A model generated the notes under the pieces. It saw only the letters and a program-made list of their open reading frames with translations, was not told the DNA's origin and did no database searches. From Phymatolithon calcareum (lineage: Eukaryota; Rhodophyta; Florideophyceae; Hapalidiales): a DNA stretch of 64,000 nt. Location: NCBI GenBank assembly GCA_977006965.1, contig OZ345363.1:806001-870000 (forward strand), read 5' to 3'. Shown piece by piece: positions 43,182 through 55,469 of this stretch. The translations under genes were made by a program, and so were the position numbers. Within the stretch, counting starts at the first letter, position 1; every line of letters starts with the position of its first letter.

Positions 43182-44228
43182 ATGTCTTCCCCGCCAACTC
43201 ATGTCTCTGAAGATTCATACATCTCAGCTTCGCTACAGGCTTGCTCCCACGCTGCCCTTCTTCCCTCACCAAGGTTCCTGCTCTCCATCCCAAGATATCA
43301 ACTCTCGGCCAACAGAACCCTACCTGGTTCCCCGATTTCCATTGTAAGCTCAGACCTGTCCACCGTCTCCGCCGGCGAAATGAAATCCGCCCGCTCGTCG
43401 CGTCGCATGAAGAAGAAAGCTTTGTCTGCGTCTGGGGGTGGCATCAAGAAGAAGCTGTCCACTGTCAAGTCTCCGCGAAAGTTCCATTGCCCTTATGTGG
43501 AGTGCAAGAAAGCGTTTAGGAAGGCATACGAGCTGAAGACACATTCGAGGGTGCACACGGGGGAGCGCCCTTACTCTTGTCCCCATTGCAAGAGCCGCTT
43601 TAAATGGCGCTCCTGTGATAGATACCATCGCATGAAAAGAGTTTGCATTACCGCCGCTCCAAACTCTGCAGCTTCCGACGAACCCGCTATGCAAGCAAAT
43701 CACACGTCCTTTCCTCGTATGTGTACCCAGCACGGTGCACTCGGCCATGTCAACGAGCCCTCGCCAGGAAGCGGAGAAATTGAAAAGGGGTACACACAGA
43801 CTCGCGGTGATGCCCAGAACTTCACGGAAACGTGCGCCAATATACCAATCGATATCGACGGAGCATGCAACCTCGCTTCGTTGAAAGAACTCACTGGGAA
43901 AACGGATTTCTCGCTCTTTCCTGGAATTTCACCTGAAAGTGAGCACGCCGCAGTTGATGGGTTACATCGGAAGACAAGCGCCGTACTGAAGCAAGAAGAC
44001 GGACATGCTATCGCGTCGGTTGCGACACATCAAGATGATTTCGATCTTTCAGGGCACGGTTGCTTGCAAAATTCAATGTACTCTATCGGATCATTTGATG
44101 TTGATGCAGCTACAGGAGAAGCTGAACCAAATCGATGTACAACCACAGAAGATTTCGTCGACAAATATGGCGCAATCTGGGACTTTGGCGTTCTTACACC
44201 CATAGAGCGGGATCCCCTCATAAACTAG
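43182..44228 (+). CDS. C2H2 zinc-finger protein, 348 aa
   Basis: Intronless. A basic Ser/Lys-rich stretch (residues 68-100, possible nuclear signal) precedes two fingers. Finger 1 has C103, C108, H121, H125 (CPYVEC...HSRVH) and a standard TGERPY linker. Finger 2 has C133, C136, H149 and then C155, so it is C2HC with a wide last spacing. The rest is acidic and Ser/Thr-rich. The last residues [14 protein letters not shown] closely match the end of the protein at 63.4 kb. A sequence-specific DNA-binding regulator is likely; targets unknown. Start chosen as the first ATG of the frame. Confidence 0.88.
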   Translation: MSSPPTHVSEDSYISASLQACSHAALLPSPRFLLSIPRYQLSANRTLPGSPISIVSSDLSTVSAGEMKSARSSRRMKKKALSASGGGIKKKLSTVKSPRKFHCPYVECKKAFRKAYELKTHSRVHTGERPYSCPHCKSRFKWRSCDRYHRMKRVCITAAPNSAASDEPAMQANHTSFPRMCTQHGALGHVNEPSPGSGEIEKGYTQTRGDAQNFTETCANIPIDIDGACNLASLKELTGKTDFSLFPGISPESEHAAVDGLHRKTSAVLKQEDGHAIASVATHQDDFDLSGHGCLQNSMYSIGSFDVDAATGEAEPNRCTTTEDFVDKYGAIWDFGVLTPIERDPLIN

Positions 44229-45385
44229 CGCGTACGTCCAACGCTTCCTTTACTCGGTTGAGTTTGTGTACCGTCGCTCTTCACACAAGTAGTTGTCTTT
44301 CTTACTTTACTTGTGAGTCACAACCATTCAAGTCTTCTCTTAATGCTTGAGACGTCCTTACTATTTTAGGGAAATCCATTACTATTGGCAATGCTTTGTA
44401 ATGGGCCTTAAGAGTAGGAACTATACCTTAAATTTGCCGCAAACCCGAAATGGTTTCTTTCATGGTTAGCAAAGTGGGTTCCTACAAGGGTTATCGGGGG
44501 CTATTACAACTAAAATCATCCGAAACAATTCTGGCCATCTAAGGATCTATTGTAACCTAAACGTTCGAATATTCATGATTAGCGGCAATTCTATATACCT
44601 GATTTTGCAAGCATGCCTTACAATGGCCTTTCGATAATTTGATCTTTTCTATTTCTCGAGAAGTAGAAAAGTAATTTTGGTAATATTTTCCCTAATTTCA
44701 TTTTTGTGGCAAGGAATCTTAATATTTCAAGGAATTGTAAACCGTGCAAGGGTCTACACTGAGTCCATGATAATACACTATACGTATGGACACTCTTGGT
44801 GAACGCACCCTGAAAACAACAGGAGACGTGTCCTAGCAGCTAGCGTACGTGGCACCAACAAACCTGTAGTGGACTGAAATAGGATTACCTTGAATCCTGA
44901 GTTTTCCTCGTCCGCCATTCTGGTGGACGTTTCGTGAGCTTCACAATGGTAGGTAGCATTAGGGGAAGCCTTGCCCATATCTTCAGAAGTCTGTCTGGAC
45001 ACCGTACCGTAGCGCTTAGGAACCTCCTCCCGGACAAGCACCGCTTGTCGGAGAACCGGATTGCCTTAGTTGGGGGAGGGACCACAATTCAGGAACATGC
45101 TCGTAATAGCCCACCAAATTTGCAAGATAAGCTTCGATAAAGTAGACCAGCGCTGAGGTGAGAGATCAAGCCTGAACCCCACAAGCAAGAACCAAGAGTG
45201 GCCCTTCCCACAATAAGCAAGTATCAAAGAAAATCCAGCATCAAGAAAGAACCAAGAATCAAAGAAAAGCCAGGATCAAAAGTCAAGAATCGAGGACGAA
45301 TCAAGAAAGAGTCCGTAAGGAAGAAAACATCAGTAAGAACAAAAAGAAACGGAAAAATCGACGATAAAGTAGATAAGCTAGAGAG
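44229..45385. other. Downstream of the zinc-finger gene; repeat scraps
   Basis: Unrecognised except GAAGCCTTGCCCATAT near 44.97 kb, a scrap like the beta LINE 3' UTR, and a Lys-rich plus-strand frame (45198-45431) made of degenerate ATCAAGAAA-type repeats. Confidence 0.4.
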
Positions 45386-45446
45386 GTGCCGACTTGCCTT
45401 TCAATTGGGACACATGATACCATCTCAATAAAATCCACGTAATTAC
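45386..45446 (+). repeat. Gamma repeat 3' end
   Basis: GTGCCGAC, then CAATTGGGACACATGATAC and CTCAATAAAATCCACGTAATTACG. The same block occurs at 52584-52641 (+), 60475-60533 (+) and 50793-50853 (-). Probably the 3' end of another retroelement family. Confidence 0.65.
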
Positions 45447-45449
45447 GAT

Positions 45450-47600
45450 TGCCGTAGTTGTAGCTGTGCGACAGCTTTCCTACTACTAGAAAAGACTATG
45501 AAGGGTGGGCGGGTGATCAGCAATAAAAAACTGCCAACTCGAAAGGCTCTCCTGTCAACCTTCCGCAGAGAAGTCAGATGTCGCACGAGTCCTTGTGGGA
45601 AACGGACATCCAGTATAACAAAGTGCTCCTTACGCTGTTCGCTGCTTTACGTGCTGTGCACGTCTCGTTTCTGGCATGTTCCGAAGTGCCTTCGCGTGAG
45701 CGTGTCTGCAAAATTGCGATGCGTGTGCTGGAGATCAAGGTTTCTTCTCCGTCTTGATTAATATAGGGACTTTGGTCGGCGTGACTCGGACTCTGAAGTA
45801 GTTGCTGGCGACTGTGCGCGCCGGTGAGACTGTCGTGCAAACTTTCGACACTGCGCCGCGTGGCGCCGCGTTTTCAATCGCCGATGGGTGCGCGCGCTTG
45901 TGCGTGTGACGCACAAAGTCTCAGCCTGCCACAGCGTAGCGCCGCGTGGAGCAACCCGGTGAGAGGGTCGCGCGGAAATAATCCGGAAGACGTCCTTGGC
46001 CCAGTCGTCATGCACCTAAGGGTTCTTCCAGGCAGCCACCGGTTGTGGCGCCCAGGCGCTGTCGGGCGACTTATGTTGGCGCGGGAGCGTCTAAGCGCGT
46101 GGCCGCTTCTCGACTGCCGCTGATTGCGTCTCGAGAATGTTTCGAGAGACTTTGCTCGGCACGGGAATCCTTCGCGTGGCGCTGCTTCTCGACTGCCACT
46201 GGTTGCGGCTCCAAGACAGTCTTTAGCGATGTCGATCAACGCGCGGATGTCATCGCGCGTGGTTGCTCTCCGGCTGCCACCGGATGTGCCGCCGCGACAT
46301 GACAAAGGGTATCGATCCATGCGGATCACCGGAGGTAGTTCTCTTGCAGAGGCGTGTATGCCATCATCGATGGTCTGCACGCAGTGCATGATCTCAAGAG
46401 GTAGGTGATGGCAAGATTGAGGTCGGCAAATCTGATAAGATTGCCATACCTCCGTACCGTCTCTGGCCTTGCTGCTCCGACAAAGGGTGTTCTTCGAAAA
46501 GAGTAGAACCTCGTTTTAAATGTTCTGTAATGTACCTCTCTCGTAGGAAACTTTTAAATTCAGTGTGAGTCGTCGGCCGACGTTAATACAGCTGATCGTT
46601 CTATGTCAAGTGATGCCCCCAATAAACAGACAGAATAATGCCTCCCGGCAGTGCCCGACAAGCTTGACATGATTACGCACCTGCGCGTAGCGATGGAATG
46701 ACACTGCGTATGGCCGACAAAACCTCTTTTTCCCAGATGGAAGTCAAAATTGCAATGCAAGCCTCGAACTCAGGGGTCACTTCTGACTTGGAGGAATAGC
46801 GCCACAATGCAGAAGTATTGTAGTGACGAATATGGTTCGAATTTGATGGTAAATTCAATTTGTCCAACGGCCATAGAGAGGCGTGGAAAAGATCCTCTCG
46901 AGCTCGATCCAGAACGCCATCTATCACCTTAGAGATCTTGTAGATCTTGTAGATCTTGTAGATTTGCTGGAAAGCAACCGTGGAGAGAGTGGAAAACGAA
47001 GAGACTTCCAATAGTGTATCACACGGCAATGCGCTGGAAAAGATCAGGCAACAGTACGTGTTGCGCAGTCGGGAAGACATGGGAGAGAAGACCGTTGATA
47101 GTACCGAGAGAGCGTACCTCTTTTCGAAAATGTAGGTCAGAGCAATGCCTTGCACACAAAATCGTGTCACATCAAGGCCGTAGAAACTGCGCATTGGAGG
47201 CGCGGGAGAAGAAACGCGGAAGAACCATTCGTATCATCCTACGCTAGCTATTACAATTCTGGTATTGGATGTTTTTCATGGATCGCCACATATGGACACA
47301 CAAGAGCCCGCAAATATCGCTAATGTTTGTTCTCTTGAGGGCTAGAGACAAAAGGCTACCTTCAATTGCAAGCCACGTCCCGACGGCGTTTCCAGCCTGA
47401 ACTGCCGCACGGCGCTGTCGGCTGTGTGCACTCAAAGGATTAGAAAGCCGGACGTGTCTTTCTTGACATGAGCCGGTCCGATTGCCAGAATGCGCAGCAC
47501 ATATACCCACCGCTCTAAGGCTCGATGTTGGTCTGCGATTGAGCAGGTAAACACGGAAATTGGCAAAATTATGATTGCCTGTGGTATTTTCCATTTTCCA
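45450..47600. other. Unrecognised; degenerate GC-rich repeats and a 173-aa frame
   Basis: Around 46.1-46.2 kb GCTTCTCGACTGCCRCTG occurs twice about 80 bp apart, and GCTGCCACCGG-like blocks flank them. A minus-strand frame at 46673-47194 encodes 173 aa with no known motif and includes the YKI repeat encoded by the microsatellite at 46.93 kb. Confidence 0.35.
46933..46962. repeat. AGATCTTGT microsatellite, three full units
   Basis: Units at 46933, 46942 and 46951 plus a partial fourth. In the minus-strand frame it encodes repeated Tyr-Lys-Ile. Confidence 0.9.
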
Positions 47601-49753
47601 TGATTATTTATCTGGCCTGGCTCGGAGAATCACTACTTCCCGCGATGAGACGCATTTTAAAAATCGCCCACATCGACTACGCCGCATATCGTGAATCCTT
47701 TTGATGCTATTTTCTGTATTTTGAAAAGTCGTGCAGCGGCAGCAAATCCGAAAATCCTCAATTTTGTTGCGATGGCACAGTTCGATGTATCAGTGTTCCG
47801 TCGAATAGCCAGTGCACGGAAACAATGTCGCGGTATAAAAACGGTCGAGCGACTATGAGGGACTGCTTGACGCCAATCGCGAGTGGCATCCCGTCAGCAA
47901 CTCGTTCATGCTTTCGACTTTGCAAATGTGTGTTACTCCATCGTTGTCATTTGTACGGGAAGCATTTCAAGCTTTGTGTCCGAAAATGAATAAAGTGGAA
48001 TTTTTAATTCCAGAGTCTGAGGTACTGAGGGTGCCGTACAAACGATGAAATTCTTAGTCTCGCTCACCTCTTAGAGGTCAGTGCATGCTGCGGCGTGCAG
48101 CGATCCATTTTACCTTGAAATAATTACGATGCAATTATGCAGTTTCATATTCTCATCGCAATCCCACTGGAGATCATGGATCATATGATTGCGCCACTGG
48201 TGCATTCTCGCACGCTAGCGATTGGTACCTTATCAGTATATCCACGTAAAGTATCTTTATTGAGAAGGTAACATCATGGTATCATCTCAGAGTCAGACCA
48301 TCTAGAATAACAGCTGCCACCTGCAATCCGAAGCAGAGCGGCGTATATAGGTTATCGCTTGCAACTTAAGGGAAGGCCATGGTGAGGAATCACGAGGCAC
48401 GTCACAAGTTATTTTTGTCCCGAGGGGCCCGTGGGGGCCCCGACGGACCGATGTCATGCCTGCGGGACTACCGAGTGGTTTCGAATCATGTCCGGTCCCT
48501 TAAGTTTCAGGCGATAAGCTATACATAGCACACTTCTTGCCCTTCACCTTCGTGATGTCGTGCCGAAACCATTTTGGACAACTTCGGCCATCGATGTCCA
48601 CAAATCGCACGTTGTCGCGAGAAAGGCAGCAAGCTCTTACAGGACACAATTTAATTGAGTAATCCAGCTATTTCACTATCCGAGAGCCACTCAGACTCGC
48701 GTTATAAAAACATGCATGCATACCAATATCAATTGGCTTATGATGATGATGTCATCAGCGCTGCGCAGCGTCGAATACACGCCTGGTAAAATTGTAATAA
48801 CTACAATTGTAACAGGTATTTAACTTGGCAATTTCGATTTGTCCACATGCCCTGGACGTGTTCCTGCTGTGTAACGCGGACTAGAACTACACACGTTCAG
48901 ACCGCAAACGTTGTCCAAGTCAACTTTGACATCGCAAGCAATTTCCTTGTTCCGATCAATGCGTTGTACAGTACGTCGTCACGGATGACAATAATACCAC
49001 ACCAAATGCTCTGCGAGAAGGGTATAGACATCCATCGTGTACTTATTTAGCAGCGGTTTAAGACTAAAAACTTGCTCCGTCTATCTTATACTTTGTTATA
49101 TTGAGCACTTTCTGAGCATGTTGAATGCGTGCGTCACTAAAGACAGGTTTTGGAACTAGTTTGCGGCACTCGTCGATTTGAGGCCTTCATGCAGGCCATC
49201 AAGCGAGTTCTCTGACATGCAGGACGATTTTGAGAGACAGCTCTCCAGGTTGTGCGCCATTGTTTGAGTTTCTCTTGTGCTCTCTTCATTTTGCCTCCTT
49301 GAAGAGACTACTTGCGACTGATCCGAAGCCTAACTTCTTCTCGTGGATCGATCACGTATCCATCATGGCACTGATCGACTGAGATAGCACTGCATCTTTC
49401 TTCCACGTCCTTTGTATACGTGGTTTCTCAACTCAACGTAAGGCAGAACTGTAGAATTCCATAGGAAACCTCGCAAAAGGGGTGCGAGCCGGATTCTACG
49501 TATAACGACAATATTCAGGAACACTTTCTCTTAGAGACTTCAACAAATCATACTTTTTGAGCCAAATTTAAGAAGCCCCGCAGACTCAATAGAGCGTACT
49601 GCGATTCTAGTTCCTGAATGTATATTTTAGGTATCCCCTTCTCCGGAATTTCAAGCGTACATCCGGTAGACGTCTCCAACAAACATTCTCATTGCGCTTT
49701 TAATAGAGGAAGAAAAGGTCGCACGGGTTCCGCTTCCACGCAGTGCAACTGGA
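47600..49753. other. No gene seen
   Basis: Only short frames, the longest 67 aa (+, 48847-49050). A short GC hairpin GGGGCCCGTGGGGGCCCC lies near 48.43 kb. Confidence 0.45.
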
Positions 49754-49781
49754 CCACGAAGCGTTAGCGAACGCCTCGTGG
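49754..49781. repeat. Hairpin, 12-bp arms
   Basis: CCACGAAGCGTT (49754-49765) pairs with AACGCCTCGTGG (49770-49781), one mismatch, 4-nt loop. Confidence 0.75.
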
Positions 49782-49818
49782 ACAAAATGGACCCAAATCA
49801 GAACATTGTTCGAATTTG

Positions 49819-50037
49819 AATGAAACTACCGAACACCTAATCCTACGATGTGGTGGACGTTCCGCCTCACGACGAAAATATATTGGCCGAGTGGGAAAAA
49901 AGACTGTAGAAGAGGTATGCCGTGAGAGACCCCTAGCCTTACTCAAATTTCTGAACAATGAGATGGTGTTGCAAAACAGCTCTAGACGCTTACCATAAGT
50001 GTGAGCGATCTTTCCGCAAGAAAGAAAGAAAGAAACC
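49819..50037 (+). mobile_element. RNH LINE 3' fragment, subfamily as at 12.0 kb
   Basis: Encodes ETTEHLILRCGGRSASRRKY, RVGKKTVEEVCRERPLA and ends (GAAA)n. It is almost identical to the 12002-12206 insert but starts about 10 bp further 5'. It abuts a second RNH LINE fragment. Confidence 0.85.
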
Positions 50038-50755
50038 AAGAAGTGTACAGTTTCTACCACCAGAACTCCGGATTAGTCACAGACGGCCTGAAGTCATCCT
50101 AAATCAACTTTCCGCAGAATGCTGCTCGCTGGTAGCAGCTTTTCACCGGAAGGACGATGGCTCGGCGGGATACGACCCCATGTGCAAGGCCTGTCCAGGT
50201 GGAACCAAAGAAACTGTTGATCACTTAATTCTTCGCTGTAGTGGGCGTGCTTTATCAAGATGGCAGACTATTGGTAGAGCAAAGCATTGGAAAAAATAAT
50301 TGCTATTGTAATTATTTAAATTATTGTTCCAATAATTTATTCCTGAGTCTCGCATATTTATTGTATTTATTGAGATCGTCGTGGTTGCGACAATTATTGT
50401 ATCGGACTCCTCATTTTTTCGATCCGGTTATTCTATCGCGACAGAAAGTAGCAAGAAGAATCCAATAATTCGGGGAATAACCAGTTATTTATACCTCGCT
50501 GAACTTGAATACAATAATTTATTGCTTCTGCGTTCAACAATAAATTATTTATTCTCGACACTTTTCGAGAAAAGAATAAAAATAAATAAATAATTCCAAT
50601 GCTTTGTGGTAGAGTAGGCCCTAAAACGGTAGAGGAATTATGTTGGGAGAAACCGCTTGAAGTACTCAAATTCGTGAACAATGAGGGGTTGCTTGACAAC
50701 CCCTGATGTTAACTCTAGTTAACGCCTTCTGCAGTAAAGAATGAAGAAAGAAAGA
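50032..50755 (+). mobile_element. RNH LINE 3' fragment, second subfamily, split by a MITE
   Basis: Encodes PRSVQFLPPELRISHRRPEV through CKACPGGTKETVDHLILRC, is interrupted at 50280, and resumes GPKTVEELCWEKPLEVLKF after 50614. The uninterrupted sequence is at 59945-60340. Ends in an A/G-rich GAAGAAAGAAAG tail. Confidence 0.88.
50280..50606. mobile_element. 327-bp hAT-type MITE
   Basis: Perfect 13-bp terminal inverted repeats CAAAGCATTGGAA. The 8-bp TSD TGGTAGAG lies at 50272-50279 and 50607-50614. The related LINE copy at 60.19 kb has one TGGTAGAG followed directly by TAGGCCC, the empty site. The interior is very A/T-rich with AATAATTTATT-like repeats and no coding potential. The 8-bp duplication points to a hAT-superfamily transposase, though its ends differ from those of the 2.6-kb hAT copies. 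Confidence 0.93.
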
Positions 50756-50792
50756 GGAAGAAAATTTCTGAAATGGACAAAAATAAGTAAAG

Positions 50793-50853
50793 TAGACGTA
50801 ATTAAGTGGATTTTAATGAGAAGCTACCATGTGCCCAACTTGACGAAAGTCGG
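50793..50853 (-). repeat. Gamma repeat 3' end
   Basis: Minus strand: CCGACTTTCGTCAAGTTGGG, CACATGGTAGCTTCTCATTA, AAATCCACTTAATTACGTC. Matches the three other gamma copies. Confidence 0.65.
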
Positions 50854-50859
50854 TATCTT

Positions 50860-52334
50860 TCTTAGCCTTCTACTAAACTCGAAACTTCAGTTGTGTTGAT
50901 CAGAGTTTCGTCGTATCTCGTCAATGGCTCGGGCCACGTTCTCCTCTGTAGGGATCTATGTTCGCTTCTATAGGATACTGTCGAGTAATGTTACTGCCCA
51001 TGCTCCTCAAATGCCCATTACTTCTATCAGCGTTGCGCAGAGAATTCTGTGCCTGCTTTCTTTCATCCTCACTGCTTGATGCGGTAGACTATTATAGTCC
51101 ATATCGTAGGATTTAAACTGCGCAGCGATCGTCACAACATCTCGAGCTTTTTCGAAAAAGTGGTGTAGATACAAAGGTCGAACCGATGAAGAGAACGGCA
51201 TGAAACTGTGAGCCTCCCCTTCACCACGACCCGCGTTATTCACATCACTGCTTCTTATATGAATTGCTATTATTTATTGATGGGTCGCCGTGAGTGCACT
51301 CGTGCCATGGCATGAGGCGCGGGAGTAGAGAGGAGAAACCTGGCATATGAAATTGGTATTGTTTTTCACTATCTGTAAAGGCTGTGCTGTCTGTCTTGGG
51401 ACAAATGCATCAGTGATAAAATTGTGTACACCAATCCACAAATCGCAAATTGCAAAGATCCCTAAATCAAATTCTACCGAAAACTTGAAAAGTGAGACTG
51501 TGTCTTTACTTATCTGCGGGAAAATGGTTGCATTCGTACTGAATCCTCGTATTGGAACGGCAAGGTGCTATAATACTGATTACGATAGTGCTGCCGCCAG
51601 ATCTCAAAAGTAGATTGTGCGAAACAGCATCAGGGCGCAATCATTAATGATTGAAATCATGATAGTGTTGAATGAAGAGTTGGTGCCAAACAACAATCAG
51701 AAACCTTCTCACTCTTTTCAATTTGCTCACGAGATTGTAGATGAAACCAGAACAACGACAATTGTTCGGTCCATTATGAATTCCTCTCGGCCAATCATAA
51801 GACGGATGCTCATCCGCATGCCAACACCGCAGGAACGTCCGACACCGAAACTATTTTAGATCCGCATATGCTTTCGATTATTGTGGTATGCCACGAACTG
51901 TCCCACTCTCTTTTGGTGTCGAATCAGGTCCTGTTCCAGCCGAGGCTCTTCGGTGAAGATAAGTGTCGGTCGATGAATCGACATCCAATTGCAGACTGGT
52001 AATTCGAGTTGACTAGCTTAGCTGCTCCCGTGTATCTTCACTAAACCTTCCTTTCCCGGATTTGTACTTCCTTTCCGTCACAAGCTTGAGCGTGGAACAT
52101 GTTGACTTTGTAGATGGACGTGCAGTTTAGGGCTTACCTGCCATTTTCTTCTGTTTTTATTGCGCAAAGGTCAGCTCCCCCGCCATGATATCTTTAATAT
52201 CATGCTGCGCTGGGGCCAAAAACATTCTTCAGCAATAACGACAGAATATTAGGGATGGCTGCAATACGAAGAGAATGCAGGACATCCCTTGAATCGAACA
52301 CGGCAGCGGACTTGCAGGATATATCCAGCCTTCG
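50860..52334. other. No recognised gene
   Basis: Plus-strand frames of 88 and 80 aa (51347-51613, 51617-51859) follow one another but have no motif I know. Confidence 0.35.
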
Positions 52335-52676
52335 ATGATTCTGGGGACGGCAAAAAGAACGCCGGGCCAACAAAATAACGTTTTCCAAGAAAGGTCTACG
52401 GCACGAAGCAATGAGGATAAAAGAAAACAGACAAAGGATTTTTTGAGCAAGTCACTGCCCAAGAATCCACTGAAATTGATTGAAGAAAGGGGCAGTCAAG
52501 AAGCGCCATTGACGGGATACTATGCACTTCTCATTAGGGCAAATGGAATTTTCAAGGTTAGTGCCATACACGCTTGGAAACGTGCCGACTTTCTTCAAGT
52601 TGGGACACATGGTATCTTCTCAATGAATCCAAATAATTGCGATAGCTCTACGCTAGACGAGCAAGAGAAGAACTGA
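52335..52676 (+). pseudogene. Retroelement fragment ending in a gamma 3' block
   Basis: A 113-aa frame whose 5' half (GGCAAAAAGAACGCCGGGCCA near 52.35 kb, less its last base) is clearly homologous to GCAAAAAGAACGCCGTGCCA near 58.13 kb. Its 3' half contains the gamma block. This ties the gamma end to the element family at 57.9-58.5 kb. Confidence 0.5.
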
Positions 52677-52679
52677 TTC

Positions 52680-53560
52680 GTGAAATGTTCTGCGTGCTCC
52701 CATAACACGGGCTCTGGCTACTTCGCGCTAATTCAAAAGCGGGTCTCTTTTCATCACAGCGCGTAAGTTAAAATGCAAATGCCTTCAGTTCACCCTGTTG
52801 TACGTACTGGGACCTGCGCTTTGACAATACCGTGGGCAATGTAGAATAGGTCAACAGAGCTAATAGTAAGTGGTGTGTGAATTTCTCGTGTAGCGGTTTC
52901 CTGGCAAGCTGCAGTTCCGTACTCGGCGCGAATGCAAACCCGCATGTTTCGGTGGTATCTGTCTCCAGAACGCCATTTAAAGCGCTTATCGACGATGCTG
53001 CAAGAGTAGGGGAGATGATTCGAGAGGGATATATCTTAAGCTCGTAAGGGATCATTAGCTTGGACTCGTCCAACGACTTCTTCCCCTTACGAAAGAGCAA
53101 TGTGGCGAACATAGCTTTCTTGGCAAGGCGGCGCGGCCGATATACAGAATTCGTTTTGCCTTAGCCCACGGCAGGTATTGCTGACTCTGGCACGGATACT
53201 GGGGATCGCGGGAGCACGCTGGTACGTCGATAGATTCGGAGCAATAGCCGAGCGTCACCAGGAGACTGTATGCAAACACGTAGGAAAGTATGAACTGGAC
53301 TCCGAAGAAATGGTAACATCGGAAAAGTCATCAGATTCTATACTACTTTACAGTTTCACCATAATTGATAACATCGAAAACGATGAGTCCGCAGAATAAA
53401 CAAGTTTGGAAAAGCTGCTTCCGCACAATCCTAGGACATTTAGTTAGGGCTTTTGAATAGACAACTAAACATTTGCTTCAAAAAAAGGACGCTAATGAGT
53501 GCGTTGGTGTGGACAGCGGACATCATGATTCTTTCTTTCTTTTATTGCGGGATTTATCAG
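52680..53560. other. Scraps of RNH-type LINEs
   Basis: 53400-53510 matches 58380-58470 (AAAAGCTGCT...AACTAAACA...TTGC with A-run). 53528-53551 on the minus strand is a CCGCAATAAAAGAAAGAAAG tail, the RNH LINE end. A minus-strand 114-aa frame (52768-53112) is unassigned. Confidence 0.45.
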
Positions 53561-55130
53561 AGCTGGTAAACAACTCCACATCCTTACGGCTCCAGTAGAC
53601 TTAACAGATACGAGTGGTACTTGATGTCACAACAGCTGCCCAAGCTGCACAATGTGCAGACCTTGGGGAAGCTTAACATCTATATCGCTACATAGCCAAT
53701 CTTCAATCGCCGTCCTTCAAAGGGATGCCCCGGGTTGGAAACCATTTAGGACGCTCACGGTAGCTAGTCATCTTGCTGCCTTCTTTCATCTTCTTCTGTC
53801 TTCTCTCCCAGCTTCCTTGAGCGTTGCGGCACACCACTCAGGGCGGAATCCATGTACTACCATACTACCAGAAGGTGATAGTCTTCTCCCACGGGGAGGC
53901 CGGATCACAGCTCTTGCCAGTTCAAAAAAAACCCTGCACTGTAGCGGGGAAAAATTCCTGACTGAGCTCTTGGTTCCTATCTGTGACGCACAGGTGAACG
54001 GGCCGGACCGGTATGATAGCCGGCCTGTATCAAATCCGCTTAAATTCGCAAGATTTTCTCGAAATCTTGCGACGGCGGGCTTGGGTCTGGCATTTCAAGT
54101 GTGGCAAGTTCTCGATTCGCCGAGTCCCTGGCGTGCGCGTTCACGATCGCGTCCGCCATTTCCGGCGGGATTACCGTCGGAAGGAGCGCTTTGTGCAGCT
54201 TTATCGCTGCGGCCACTTGCGCCGGCGCGGGCGCCCGCGCCCGCGCCGGAAACTTGTCTTTTTTCGTTTGCGGTCCGTTCGGTCCGGTCAAACCCTTCTC
54301 TCCGGCCGCACCTCATCATGATTCTGGATTAAGGGAGGTTCATGAGCAGCCAACCTTGGATGTCGTGCACCGAAAAGGTCTAGGTTGGACACGATGGAGA
54401 TGAGCAAATCATGAAGATTAAGATGTTGGGAAGCCGAAAGCGGATTGAAGATCGGACCGTGATATTTCTGATCTAAGGACTTGAAAAGAATTTGAGAGTG
54501 CTTTGCATGCTCTGAAAGCTCTTTGAGATGGCCTGCTCGGCGTAGGTAGGTTCTTCGAGAAGAAGCAGAGAGGTGAGCGACCAAAAAGGGAAGCGGTAGC
54601 TGATTCTTAAAAAATACGACAATTCTCCCCCTATACTCTCCACAGCGGGATCTTACGAAAATCCTCTCCCTATGCAATTCAAGCCAGAGTCTAACGGAAA
54701 GTCAGCCCCTATGCTCTCCAATGCAGATTATGTTTTAAACATAAAACAAAAAAGCTAACCGAGAATTTGCGTACAGGGAAATTGTCGCCTCGTGTATGGT
54801 ACATAATCTCGATAAGAGTTCAATATTCATTTCTTTTCTTGAACTTGAAACCAATTGATTTGAACGTGACCAGCGGCTTTTTATCGTTAGTATCTTGGCA
54901 AGTGGCCCCAGAAACCGAGGAGAGACAAAGAAGAGCCTCACAGTAAAATAAAAAAGTAAGGTGCGCTTTTCCCGGCTCACGCTGCTGTACAGAGCGGCGT
55001 CAATTTACTATACATGTGATATGAGATCTGGAGGTAAAGCAGAGCGAACTCCTTCCGAAGATTTCGAAACGGGAAACAGTGAAAGTTCAACCTTCCACGA
55101 CTTGTAAGCATTGCAATTAGAATTAGTGCT
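53561..55130. other. Unassigned; GC-rich hairpin at 54.23 kb
   Basis: A plus-strand 226-aa frame (53652-54332) and a minus-strand 83-aa frame (54040-54291, PPEMADAIVNAHARDSANRE) overlap here; neither is assignable. CCGGCGCGGGCGC (54222-54234) pairs perfectly with GCGCCCGCGCCGG (54237-54249). Confidence 0.35.
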
Positions 55131-55213
55131 TTGGCGAAGAGCTCGCGTCTGCAGATGCGTTGGTAACACTATAATAAAAATCTCCACTTCTTCTTCTTCT
55201 TTGGCGAAGAGCT
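55131..55213 (+). mobile_element. 57-bp retro-insertion with 13-15-bp TSD
   Basis: TTGGCGAAGAGCT at 55131-55143 is repeated at 55201-55213 (CT in front of both extends the match to 15). Between them is only CGCGTCTGCAGATGCGTTGG, TAACACTATAATAAAAATCT and CCACTTCTTCTTCTTCT. This is the bare 3' end of the CTT-tailed family. Confidence 0.88.
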
Positions 55214-55469
55214 GTCTATCGAGCACTAATTCCGTGCAGGTTGGGGGGTATGGTTAGAAAGGGTGTCACGGTGGAAACAGCTTGTTGAATCAAACGAACT
55301 AGACGCACGCGAAGTCTATGCCATTTGTCTCGCGACTTGAAAAGTCTATGACACCGACCAATCGTTTTTAAATCCAAAAATTCAAAATTCATTCACCACG
55401 GATTCATGAAAAGTAAGGGAAAAGAAGGTGTCTCATGTAGCCTACATATTTCGTCGCCAATTATGCAAC

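Noticed and set aside
42838-43347. 169-aa frame overlapping the zinc-finger gene start
   Set aside because: Different frame from the gene with clear finger motifs, and most of it lies upstream of that gene's ATG without domain evidence.
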